This document shows, in pieces, positions 55,608 through 64,000 of a stretch of 64,000 nt of DNA. The stretch comes from CAVRQM01 sp963756975 (lineage in GTDB: Bacteria > Pseudomonadota > Alphaproteobacteria > Acetobacterales > Acetobacteraceae): assembly GCA_963756975.1 (NCBI GenBank), contig CAVWPS010000002.1:1736001-1800000 (forward strand), read 5' to 3'. Position 1 is the stretch's first letter; the number at the start of each line of letters is the position of its first letter. The notes under the pieces are model-generated. The model did not search any database. It saw only the letters and a program-made list of their open reading frames with translations, and was not told the origin of the DNA. Position numbers and translations under genes: made by a program.

Positions 55608-55641
55608 CGCGGCCGGGCGGGCTTTTATCCGCCCGGCCGCG
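55608..55641. terminator. Perfect 13-bp hairpin between convergent genes
   Basis: Arms 55608-55620 and 55629-55641 are perfectly complementary around GCTTTTAT. It starts a few bases after the exported-protein stop and lies just before the end of the convergent ftsY gene, so it probably acts in both directions, though no U-tract follows. Confidence 0.55.
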
Positions 55642-55656
55642 ACGTCGCTTGTCGAG

Positions 55657-56577
<921 letters not shown>

Positions 56578-56578
56578 T

Positions 56579-57748
56579 CTACGCCGCCTCCGCCAAGAGT
56601 GCCCCGGCATCGACGCCGGTGATGCGCGCTCGCACGATCTCTCGGCGCGGGCCGGCAAGGCGAACCGGCGCGTAGTTCTCGGCGTGACCGCGCGTGCCGG
56701 TCTCGATCAGCACGCGGGCGACCTGGCCGATCTGGCCAGCGAGAAACGCGGTCGTTTGGAGCGTGGCGGTCTCACGCAACCGCGCCGCGCGCTCTCGCCG
56801 TATCGCGACCGGCACCTGCGGCATTCGCGCGGCGGGCGTCGACGGACGCGGGCTGTACGGGAAGACGTGGGTGTAGGCGAAATCGGCCTCCCCGATCAGG
56901 GCGCGTGTCGCCTCCGCCTGTTCGTCGGTCTCGGTCGGGAAGCCGGCGATCAGATCGGCGCCGATCGCGATGCCGGGCCGCAATGTCCGGGCGCGCGACA
57001 CCACGCCCAGCACGTCGTGGCGCAGATGACGGCGGCGCATGCGTTTCAAAACCATGTCGTGGCCTGCCTGAACGGAGAGGTGCAGATGCGGCATCAGGCG
57101 CGGCTCCTCGGCCAGCAGGCGCCACAGATCGTCGTCGATCGCGGCCGGGTCGATCGACGACAGCCGCAACCGGGGCAGCCCGGGGACGAGAGCGAGCAGG
57201 CGGCGGATCATTTGGCCCAGGCGTGGGCGGCCGGGCAGGTCCGCACCGTAGCTGGCCATGTCGACGCCGGTCAGCACGATCTCGGCGAACCCGGCCGCGA
57301 CGGCGGCGCGTGCCTGTTCGACCAGCACGCCGACCGGCATGGAGCGGTTCGGGCCGCGTCCCTGCGGGATGACGCAGAAGGTGCAGGAATGATCGCAGCC
57401 CTGCTGCACCGCGATGGTCGCACGCGCATGGCCGCCGTGGTCTGGCGCGATCGCCGTGCCGCCCCAGGTCGCGGGTGCCAGCTTCGCCGATTGCGCGACC
57501 ACGCGGGTGACTCCGGGCAAGGTGGCCCACGCGGCCGGGGCGATCTCGGCGGCGCATCCGGTGACGACGATGTCGCGCCCGGGATGGTCGCGGGCGGCGC
57601 GGCGGATCGCCTGCCGGGCCTGCTGCTCCGCCTCGTGCGTCACCGCGCACGTGTTGACGATCAGCGCGTCCATACCCGCCGCGAGCTGCCCGATGACCGC
57701 ACTCTCATGGCCGTTCAGCCGGCACCCGAATGTCAGCATCTCGGCCAT
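56579..57748 (-). CDS. mtaB: tRNA t6A37 methylthiotransferase MtaB
   Basis: The 389-residue radical-SAM enzyme adds a methylthio group to t6A37 of tRNAs reading ANN codons. The N-terminal UPF0004 domain has three Cys ligands (FGCRLN, NTCAVTHEAE, VTGCAAE). The radical-SAM CxxxCxxC is GCDHSCTFCVIPQGRG. A C-terminal TRAM-like region ends the protein. Its length and the short GCRLN start fit MtaB better than MiaB. ATG 57748 overlaps the dapF stop by one base (TGATG). Confidence 0.93.
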   Translation of the reverse strand: MAEMLTFGCRLNGHESAVIGQLAAGMDALIVNTCAVTHEAEQQARQAIRRAARDHPGRDIVVTGCAAEIAPAAWATLPGVTRVVAQSAKLAPATWGGTAIAPDHGGHARATIAVQQGCDHSCTFCVIPQGRGPNRSMPVGVLVEQARAAVAAGFAEIVLTGVDMASYGADLPGRPRLGQMIRRLLALVPGLPRLRLSSIDPAAIDDDLWRLLAEEPRLMPHLHLSVQAGHDMVLKRMRRRHLRHDVLGVVSRARTLRPGIAIGADLIAGFPTETDEQAEATRALIGEADFAYTHVFPYSPRPSTPAARMPQVPVAIRRERAARLRETATLQTTAFLAGQIGQVARVLIETGTRGHAENYAPVRLAGPRREIVRARITGVDAGALLAEAA

Positions 57749-58590
57749 CAGGGCGCGTATTTCGACAGGTCGAGCTGGCCGGTGAAGCTCGTCGCGACCG
57801 GGCCGGCCATCGTGACCTGCCCGTCCTCGCGCCAGTCGATGTCCATCGCACCGCCGTCGACGATCACCCGCACCTGCCGGTTGGTCAGGCCCCGCCGGGC
57901 GGCGTTGACGACCGCCGCGCACGCGCCGGACCCGCAGGCGAGCGTCAGCCCGGCCGACCGCTCCCACACGCGCAGGCGAATGCGGTCCGGTGCCTCGATC
58001 ACCGCGAACCCCACGTTCACGCGTGCCGGGAACAGCGGATGGTATTCCACCGCGCGCCCGACGGCCGCGAGGTCGAAATCGTGGTCGGGGACGAAGAACG
58101 TCGCGTGCGGGTTGCCCATCGAGCAGGCGGCGGGGTCGGAGACCGGACCCTCGGCGATCGGCAGGTGCAGCGTGTCCATCCCGTTCGCGAGCGGGATGTC
58201 GGCCCAGCCGAGGCCGGGCGGGCCCATGTCGACCCGGACCGTGCCGTCGTCCAGGATCTCGGCCATGAGGTCGCCGGCCAGCGTCGCGATCAGCAGGTCG
58301 CGCGCCCCCGTTTGCGCGCCGAGCAGGCTGGCGACACAGCGGCTCGCGTTGCCGCAGGCGCCGGACTCGGTGCCGTCGGGGTTGCGGATGCGCATGAACG
58401 CGTCGGCCCGGCTGCCCTCGGGCGGCGGTTCGAGCACGATGAACTGGTCGCAGCCGACGCCGGTATGGCGGTCGGCGATGGCGGCGGCGCGCGCGGGCGT
58501 GAGGCCGGGGTCGGACATGCGGGCGTCGATCACGACGAAATCGTTCCCGCAGCCGTGCATTTTGGTGAACGGGATGATCATGGGATGCAT
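57748..58590 (-). CDS. dapF: Diaminopimelate epimerase
   Basis: The 280-residue enzyme converts LL- to meso-diaminopimelate for peptidoglycan and lysine synthesis. The catalytic cysteines lie in ACGNASRCVA and ACGSGACAAV, and the start KMHGCGNDFVVIDAR is typical. ATG 58590 or 58581 both give the family N-terminus. It heads the dapF-mtaB-ftsY operon, an order often seen in alphaproteobacteria, and is divergent from rpmI. Confidence 0.95.
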   Translation of the reverse strand: MHPMIIPFTKMHGCGNDFVVIDARMSDPGLTPARAAAIADRHTGVGCDQFIVLEPPPEGSRADAFMRIRNPDGTESGACGNASRCVASLLGAQTGARDLLIATLAGDLMAEILDDGTVRVDMGPPGLGWADIPLANGMDTLHLPIAEGPVSDPAACSMGNPHATFFVPDHDFDLAAVGRAVEYHPLFPARVNVGFAVIEAPDRIRLRVWERSAGLTLACGSGACAAVVNAARRGLTNRQVRVIVDGGAMDIDWREDGQVTMAGPVATSFTGQLDLSKYAP

Positions 58591-58621
58591 ATGGCCCGCT
58601 GCCCCTCGGATCGCCAACGCC

Positions 58622-58650
58622 TTGCGTCCCAGCGGGTCGGCCCGTATACC
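58622..58650 (+). promoter_or_regulatory. Candidate promoter for rpmI-rplT-pheS-pheT
   Basis: TTGCGT (58622-58627) and TATACC (58645-58650) are separated by 17 bases, about 95 bases before rpmI. The -10 has a good TATA core and the -35 keeps TTG. This leaves a leader of roughly 90 bases. Confidence 0.45.
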
Positions 58651-58667
58651 GCGCGACTTGTCTGCGA

Positions 58668-58721
58668 GCCGGGCCTGTGGGGCATGCCCGGCCGCGACGT
58701 GCGCGCATGCTTTTGGCGCGC
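58668..58721 (+). promoter_or_regulatory. Two hairpins in the rpmI leader
   Basis: The leader contains GCCGGGC (58668-58674) pairing with GCCCGGC (58686-58692), then GCGCGC (58701-58706) pairing with GCGCGC (58716-58721), the second lying just before the ribosome-binding site. In E. coli and Bacillus, L20 represses its own operon by binding leader RNA. Whether these hairpins do so here is inference. Confidence 0.35.
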
Positions 58722-58744
58722 GGCATCGGAATGAGGAGTATCAA

Positions 58745-58948
58745 ATGCCCAAGTTGAAGACCAAGTCGTCGGTCAAGAAGCGGTTCAAGATCACCGCGAC
58801 CGGCAAAGTGCTGGCCGGGCCGGGCAACAAGCGCCACGGCCTGATCAACCGCACCCAGAAGATGAAGCGGCAGAACCGCGGTAGCCAGGTGCTGACCCAT
58901 GCTGACGGACTGACCGTCAAGCAGTGGGCCCCCTACGGCATCGGCTGA
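58745..58948 (+). CDS. rpmI: Ribosomal protein bL35
   Basis: The 67-residue basic protein starts MPKLKTKSSVKKRFK and contains KRHGLINRTQKMKRQNRG, both typical of L35 of the large subunit. GAGGAG precedes the ATG by seven bases. The next gene is rplT, as in most bacteria; infC, the usual third partner, is not present here. Confidence 0.98.
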   Translation: MPKLKTKSSVKKRFKITATGKVLAGPGNKRHGLINRTQKMKRQNRGSQVLTHADGLTVKQWAPYGIG

Positions 58949-58959
58949 GGAGCTAGGGC

Positions 58960-59352
58960 ATGGCACGGGTAAAGCGCGGCGTAACAACGCATGCACGCCA
59001 CAAGAAGGTTCTGGACGCGTCGAAGGGGTTCGTGGGCCGCAGCTCGACGAACTACCGCATCGCGCTCGAGCGGCTCGAGAAGTCGCTGCAATACGCCTAT
59101 CGCGACCGCCGGGTTAAGAAGCGCGAGTTCCGCGCGCTCTGGATCCAGCGCATCAACGCGGCCACGCGCGAGCACGGCATCATCTACAGCCGGTTCATCG
59201 CCGGGCTGAAGGCGACCGGGATCGAGATGGACCGCAAGATGCTGGCGGCGATCGCGTTCGACGATCCGGAGACGTTTTCGGCCATCGTCGAGCAGGTCAA
59301 GGCGGTGATGGCGGCGGCGGAACCCGCTCCCGCCGAAGCCGCAGCCGCCTGA
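58960..59352 (+). CDS. rplT: Ribosomal protein bL20
   Basis: The 130-residue protein has the L20 signature: MARVKRGVTTHARHKKVL at the start, RDRRVKKREFRALWIQRIN in the middle, and an Ala/Glu-rich tail slightly longer than usual. L20 is needed early in 50S assembly and often autoregulates its operon. It follows rpmI by 11 bases and precedes pheS by seven. Confidence 0.98.
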   Translation: MARVKRGVTTHARHKKVLDASKGFVGRSSTNYRIALERLEKSLQYAYRDRRVKKREFRALWIQRINAATREHGIIYSRFIAGLKATGIEMDRKMLAAIAFDDPETFSAIVEQVKAVMAAAEPAPAEAAAA

Positions 59353-59359
59353 CGAACCT

Positions 59360-60433
59360 ATGGCGGGCGACCTCGACGGGCTGAAGGCCGAGGTCGCGCG
59401 CGCGCTGTCCGAGGCGGGCGATCTGCGCGCCTGGGACGCGGTCCGGGTCGGCGTGCTGGGGAAGTCCGGCACGCTGACGGGATTGCTCAAGGAACTGGGG
59501 CGCATGTCGCCCGACGAGCGGCGCGAGCGTGGTGCGGCACTGAACGTGCTGCGCGACGAGTTGCAGACCGCGATCGAGGCCCGGCGCTTGGCGCTGGACG
59601 CGTCCGCGATGGATGCGCGCCTCGCGTCGGAGCGGATGGACGTCACGCTGCCGCCGCGCGCGATGCCGGCCGGGCTGATCCACCCGATCAGCCGCACCAT
59701 CGGCGAGATGTCGGCGATCTTCGGCGCGATGGGGTTCGAGGTCGGCGAGGGCCACGACATCGAGACCGACTGGTTCAACTTCTCCGCGCTGAACATCCCC
59801 GAGCATCATCCGGCGCGGGCCGACCACGACACCTTCTATCTGCCGGCCACGCGGGACGGCCGGCCGCTCGTGCTGCGGACGCAGACCAGCGACGTGCAGA
59901 TCATCTCCATGCTGGAGCGCGAGCCGCCGATCCGGGTGATCGCGCCGGGCCGCACCTACCGCGCCGACCACGATGCGACGCACAGCCCGATGTTTCATCA
60001 GGTCGAGGGCCTCGTCATCGACCGCGCGATCACGCTGGCGCACCTGAAAGGCTGCCTGATCGACTTCTTGCGGGCGTTCTTCGGGATTTCGAACCTGCCG
60101 GTGCGGTTCCGCAGCAGCTATTTCCCGTTCACCGAGCCGTCCATGGAAGTCGATATCGGCTGGAACCGCCGGACCGGCGAATTGGGCGGCGGCGGCGACT
60201 GGCTCGAGATTCTGGGCAGCGGGATGGTGCACCCCAAAGTGCTGGCGAATTGCGGCATCGACCCGCGCGAGTGGCAGGGGTTCGCGTTCGGCATGGGGAT
60301 CGAGCGGGTGACGATGCTCAAGCACGGCATCCCCGATCTGCGGCCGTTCTACGAAGGCGATGTCCGCTGGCTGCGGCGCTACGGCGTCAGCCCGTTCGTG
60401 CCGCCTTTGCTCCATGAAGGGGCGGGCGCTTGA
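59360..60433 (+). CDS. pheS: Phenylalanyl-tRNA synthetase alpha subunit
   Basis: The 357-residue catalytic subunit of the class II enzyme has motif 2 around RVIAPGRTYRADHDATHSPM with FHQVEGLVID, and motif 3 in FAFGMGIERVTMLKHGI. Its N-terminal coiled-coil arm binds tRNA. It charges tRNA-Phe as an alpha2beta2 tetramer with PheT, whose gene overlaps by four bases. Confidence 0.97.
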   Translation: MAGDLDGLKAEVARALSEAGDLRAWDAVRVGVLGKSGTLTGLLKELGRMSPDERRERGAALNVLRDELQTAIEARRLALDASAMDARLASERMDVTLPPRAMPAGLIHPISRTIGEMSAIFGAMGFEVGEGHDIETDWFNFSALNIPEHHPARADHDTFYLPATRDGRPLVLRTQTSDVQIISMLEREPPIRVIAPGRTYRADHDATHSPMFHQVEGLVIDRAITLAHLKGCLIDFLRAFFGISNLPVRFRSSYFPFTEPSMEVDIGWNRRTGELGGGGDWLEILGSGMVHPKVLANCGIDPREWQGFAFGMGIERVTMLKHGIPDLRPFYEGDVRWLRRYGVSPFVPPLLHEGAGA

Positions 60434-62895
60434 AATTCACGCTGAGCTGGTTGCGCCGGCACCTCGACACCGACGCGGGCCTGGACACGATCACCGACGC
60501 GCTGACCGCGATCGGGCTGGAGCTGGAGGGCGTCGAGGATCGGGCGGCGGCGCTGATGCCGTTCCGGGTCGCGACCGTGATCTCCGCCGTCCAGCACCCG
60601 AACGCCGACCGGCTGCGCGCGTGCGAGGTCGACGCGGGTGACGGGCCGGTGTCGGTCGTCTGCGGCGCCCCCAATGCGCGGGCCGGGATGAAGGCGGTCC
60701 TCGCGATGCCGGGCGCGTTCATCCCCGGCTCCGGGATCACGCTGAAGGTCGGCGAGATCCGCGGCGTCGCGTCGGCCGGGATGCTGCTGAGCCGGCGCGA
60801 GATGGGACTCGGCGACGAGCACGACGGCATCCTGGAACTGCCGGACGATGCGCCGGTCGGCATGCCGTATCCGGTCTGGGCGGGGCTGGACGATCCGGTG
60901 ATCGACATTTCGGTGACGCCGAACCGTGGCGACGCGCTCGGCGTGCGCGGTGTGGCGCGGGACTTGGCCGCCGCCGGGATCGGGACGCTGAAGCCGTGGA
61001 CCGCGGCGAAGGTGGCGGGGACGTTCGACAGCCCGGTGATCTGGGCTGTGGACTGGCCGGAGGCGTGCCCCTTTGTGCTCGGCCGCACGGTGCGCGGGGT
61101 CCGCAATGGGCCGAGCCCGGCGTGGCTCGCGGACCAGCTGCGGGCGATCGGATTGCGGCCGATCAGCGCGCTGGTGGACGTGACGAACTGGTTCACCGTC
61201 GACCTCGGCCGCCCGCTGCATGTGTTCGACGTCGATCGCGTGTCGGGCGGCGTGCTGACGATGCGGCGCGGCGCGGGCGAAACGTTCAACGCGCTGAACG
61301 GCAAGAGCTACGTGGCCGACCCCGAGGATTGCGTGATCGCCGACGCGGCCGGCGTGCAGAGCCTGGCCGGCGTGATGGGTGGTGCCGATACCGGCTGCTC
61401 GGCCGAGACCACGACCGTGTTCATCGAGTGCGCGCTGTTCGATCCGGTGCGGGTGGCGCTGACCGGCCGCCGTCACGCGCTGACCAGCGACGCGCGCCAG
61501 CGGTTCGAGCGCGGTGTCGATCCGGCGCTGCTGCCGGACGCGATCGAGGCCGCCACGGCCATGATCCTGGAGCTGTGCGGCGGCGAGGCGTCGTCCGTCG
61601 TGTCGGCCGGGGCCGAGCCGGCCTGGCGCAGGACCGCGTCGCTGCGGTTCGCGCGGATCGCGGGATTGGGCGGCGTCGAGATCGCGCCGGACGAGGCGGT
61701 CGGGTCGCTCGAACGGCTCGGGTTCACGACCGTCACCCGTGACGAGAATCATGTCGTGGTCGACGTGCCGCCCTGGCGCAACGACATCGCCGCCGTCTCG
61801 CACCTGGACCCGTCCGGCACGCTCGGCGACTCGGTGGCGCACGCCGCCGCCGAGGGGCGCGAGACAATCGAGCCCGAGGTGGATCTGCTCGAGGAGGTGC
61901 TGCGGCTGCACGGGCTCGACCGGATCGCGCCGGTGTCGCTGCCGCCCGTTGCCGCCGTGCCGCCCCGCACGCTGACGCCGGCCCAGAGCCGGACGGCATT
62001 GGCGCGGCGGGTGCTGGCCGGGGCCGGACTGATCGAGTGCGTGACGTTCAGCTTCTTGGCGAACGGCATTGCCGCGCTGTTCGGCGGCATTTCAGCCGAA
62101 CTGCGGCTGAGCAATCCGATCGCGTCCGACCTCGATCAGATGCGCCCGACGCCCGTGGCGACCCTGCTGCCGGCCGCGGCCAGAAACGCGGCACGCGGCT
62201 GGCCCGACGCCGCCCTGTTCGAGGTCGGGCCCGCGTATATCGACACGACGATCGACGGTCAGCTGCTGGTTGCGGCCGCCGTGCGGACCGGCGTCACCGC
62301 GCGCCATTGGTCGGAGCCGAGCCGCCCGCTCGACGCGATCGACGCGCGCGGCGATGCGCTGGCGGTGCTGGCCGCGCTCGGGGTCGCGATGGACGGGCTG
62401 ACGACGACTGCGGATGCGCCGGACTGGTATCACCCGGGCCGGTCGGGCGTGATCCGGCAGGGGCCGAAAACGGTGCTGGCGACGTTCGGCGCGATCCACC
62501 CGCGCGTGCTGGCGGCCCTCGACGTGACCGGGCCCGCGGTGGCGATGGAAGTGTTCCTCGACCGCATCCCCGACCCGAAGCACCGCAAGCGGACCGCGTT
62601 CGAGCTGCCGGCGTTCCAGCCCCTGCGCCGCGATTTCGCGTTCGTGGTGGGTCCGGACGTGACCGCCGAAGCGGTGCTGCGGGCGGCCCGGATGGCGGAC
62701 CGCGCGCTGGTCGTGGGTGTCACGCTGTTCGACGTCTACGCCGGCGAGCACGTCCCTGCCGGGCACCGTTCGCTCGGGATCGAGGTCACGTTCCAGCCGC
62801 GCGAGGCGACGCTGACCGACGCCGAAATCGAGGCCGCGTCCGCCCGCGTCGTCGCCGCGGTGGTCAAGGCGACCGGGGCGACGCTGCGGGGTTAG
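60430..62895 (+). CDS. pheT: Phenylalanyl-tRNA synthetase beta subunit
   Basis: The 821-residue subunit has an N-terminal tRNA-binding OB fold (VATVISAVQHPNADRLRACE), the B3/B4 editing domain, B5, a catalytic-like core and a C-terminal anticodon-binding domain (FQPLRRDFAFVVGPDVTAE). ATG-type start 60430 overlaps pheS by four bases, which gives equal subunit production. Confidence 0.97.
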   Translation: MKFTLSWLRRHLDTDAGLDTITDALTAIGLELEGVEDRAAALMPFRVATVISAVQHPNADRLRACEVDAGDGPVSVVCGAPNARAGMKAVLAMPGAFIPGSGITLKVGEIRGVASAGMLLSRREMGLGDEHDGILELPDDAPVGMPYPVWAGLDDPVIDISVTPNRGDALGVRGVARDLAAAGIGTLKPWTAAKVAGTFDSPVIWAVDWPEACPFVLGRTVRGVRNGPSPAWLADQLRAIGLRPISALVDVTNWFTVDLGRPLHVFDVDRVSGGVLTMRRGAGETFNALNGKSYVADPEDCVIADAAGVQSLAGVMGGADTGCSAETTTVFIECALFDPVRVALTGRRHALTSDARQRFERGVDPALLPDAIEAATAMILELCGGEASSVVSAGAEPAWRRTASLRFARIAGLGGVEIAPDEAVGSLERLGFTTVTRDENHVVVDVPPWRNDIAAVSHLDPSGTLGDSVAHAAAEGRETIEPEVDLLEEVLRLHGLDRIAPVSLPPVAAVPPRTLTPAQSRTALARRVLAGAGLIECVTFSFLANGIAALFGGISAELRLSNPIASDLDQMRPTPVATLLPAAARNAARGWPDAALFEVGPAYIDTTIDGQLLVAAAVRTGVTARHWSEPSRPLDAIDARGDALAVLAALGVAMDGLTTTADAPDWYHPGRSGVIRQGPKTVLATFGAIHPRVLAALDVTGPAVAMEVFLDRIPDPKHRKRTAFELPAFQPLRRDFAFVVGPDVTAEAVLRAARMADRALVVGVTLFDVYAGEHVPAGHRSLGIEVTFQPREATLTDAEIEAASARVVAAVVKATGATLRG

Positions 62896-62900
62896 GCTGG

Positions 62901-62923
62901 ATGGCCGGATCGGCCCCGGCCAT
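62901..62923 (+). terminator. GC hairpin after pheT
   Basis: ATGGCCGG (62901-62908) pairs with CCGGCCAT (62916-62923) around a seven-base loop, starting five bases after the pheT stop. There is no U-tract, so it may only partly separate pheT from lepA. Confidence 0.4.
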
Positions 62924-63002
62924 GACAGAGGGGCGGGCGACGGCGCTCGTCAAAGCCTGTATCGTGCCCCATCTCAGAACCGACCCCCTTACCGGCGAGC
63001 GC

Positions 63003-64000
63003 ATGACCACGATCCCGATCGACCACATCCGAAACTTCTCGATCATCGCCCACATCGACCACGGCAAGAGCACGCTGGCCGACCGGTTGATCCAGGTCAC
63101 CGGCGGCCTGACGGCGCGCGAGATGACCAACCAGGTGCTCGACAGCATGGAGCTGGAGCGCGAGCGGGGCATCACGATCAAGGCGCAGACGGTGCGGCTC
63201 GAATATCCGGCCAAGGACGGCAAGACGTATGTGCTGAACCTGATGGACACGCCGGGGCACGTCGACTTCGCCTACGAGGTCAGCCGCAGCCTCGCCGCGT
63301 GCGAGGGCTCGCTGCTGGTGGTGGACGCGTCGCAGGGGGTCGAGGCGCAGACGCTGGCCAACGTCTATCAGGCGATCGACGCGAACCACGAGATCGTGCC
63401 GGTGCTGAACAAGATCGACCTGCCGGCGGCCGAGTGCGACCGGGTGAAGCAGCAGATCGAGGACGTGATCGGCCTCGACGCATCGGACGCGGTGATGATT
63501 TCCGCGAAAACCGGACTCAACATCGAGGGCGTGCTGGAGGCGCTGGTGACCCGGCTGCCGCCGCCGACCGGCGACGCGTCCGCTCCGCTGACCGCATTGC
63601 TGGTCGATAGCTGGTACGACCAATACCTCGGCGTCGTCATCCTGGTCCGCATCAAGGACGGCAAGCTGAAGCGCGGCCAGAAGATCCGCATGATGGCCAA
63701 AGGCTCGGTCCACACGGTCGAGCAGGTCGGCTTCTTCACGCCGCGCATGATCCCGGTCGACGAGCTCGGGCCGGGCGAAATGGGCTACATCACGGCGGCC
63801 ATCAAGACGGTCGCCGATTGCAACGTCGGCGACACCATCACCGACGACCGCGTGCCGGCCACGCGCGCGCTGCCCGGCTTCAAGCCGTCGATCCCGGTCG
63901 TGTGGTGCGGCCTGTACCCGGTCGACGCCGACGATTTCGAGAAGCTGCGCGAGAGCCTCGGCAAGCTGCGGCTGAACGACGCGAGTTTTCACTACGAAGC
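63003..64000 (+). CDS. lepA: Elongation factor 4 (LepA), 3' end beyond the window
   Basis: The first 332 residues are visible, and the frame is open at the right edge. G1 is HIDHGKSTLADRL, the switch motif RERGITIKAQTV, G3 DTPGHVDFAYEVSRSLAACE and G4 NKIDLPAAE, all typical of LepA/EF4, followed by domain II. LepA binds the ribosome and helps translation initiation or elongation under stress. ATG 63003 has a GGCGAG a few bases upstream. Confidence 0.97.
   Translation, partial: MTTIPIDHIRNFSIIAHIDHGKSTLADRLIQVTGGLTAREMTNQVLDSMELERERGITIKAQTVRLEYPAKDGKTYVLNLMDTPGHVDFAYEVSRSLAACEGSLLVVDASQGVEAQTLANVYQAIDANHEIVPVLNKIDLPAAECDRVKQQIEDVIGLDASDAVMISAKTGLNIEGVLEALVTRLPPPTGDASAPLTALLVDSWYDQYLGVVILVRIKDGKLKRGQKIRMMAKGSVHTVEQVGFFTPRMIPVDELGPGEMGYITAAIKTVADCNVGDTITDDRVPATRALPGFKPSIPVVWCGLYPVDADDFEKLRESLGKLRLNDASFHYE

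Overview
This is a gene-dense, very GC-rich chromosomal window from an alphaproteobacterium. Its core genes (rpmI-rplT-pheS-pheT-lepA, dapF-mtaB-ftsY, typA, hldE, ilvE) and the character of its accessory genes suggest Acetobacteraceae or related Rhodospirillales. That placement is an inference from gene content and base composition, not a database match. I see no rRNA, tRNA, CRISPR array, insertion sequence, prophage or replication origin, and no gene-free stretch longer than 300 bases.

Layout. Bases 1-4,100 hold two divergent surface-glycan genes: one glycosyltransferase-like gene cut by the left edge and one GT2+GT4 fusion. Bases 4,059-9,669 hold Dps, a small hydrophilic protein, an aromatic amino acid lyase-PhnD fusion coupled to an XRE regulator, a desaturase/hydroxylase and a flavin reductase. 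Bases 9,746-14,041 hold CsbD and a MarR-OmpR-EnvZ operon divergent from ilvE; a low-GC colicin E3-like toxin/antitoxin pair sits between the OmpR and EnvZ genes. Bases 14,109-21,909 hold alpha-2-macroglobulin, PBP1C and a DUF892 protein. Bases 22,033-28,934 hold an SDR, a kynurenine-formamidase-like hydrolase, bactofilin, an EI24 protein and the coupled chain hldE-AGE epimerase-PfkB kinase. Bases 29,060-35,250 hold a secreted protein, typA, a secreted caspase-like protein and a secreted beta-helix protein. Bases 35,355-45,236 hold TrpD2, an AmpG-like permease, the operon penicillin acylase-GH3 ligase-DPM1/GtrA, and a short Mfd paralogue. Bases 45,362-47,811 hold gnd-rpiA-lutA. Bases 47,853-53,807 hold a LacI-controlled sugar uptake and catabolism operon with a visible operator. 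After an exported Asp-box protein come ftsY, mtaB and dapF, then divergently rpmI, rplT, pheS, pheT and the start of lepA, which runs off the right edge.

How the genes work together. Many operons are translationally coupled through ATGA or GTGA overlaps: hldE/AGE/kinase, A2M/PBP1C, acylase/GH3 and rpiA/lutA. MarR/OmpR and XRE/lyase overlap by 8 bases. Several convergent pairs share their last bases.

Two cautions. Four otherwise well-preserved genes (lyase-PhnD, pbpC, AGE epimerase, beta-helix protein) each carry a single-base frameshift, which may be assembly error or recent decay. The most interesting candidates are the toxin/antitoxin insertion that split a two-component operon and altered the end of its response regulator, the lyase-PhnD fusion with an altered MIO triad beside its own XRE regulator, and the acylase-GH3 operon.
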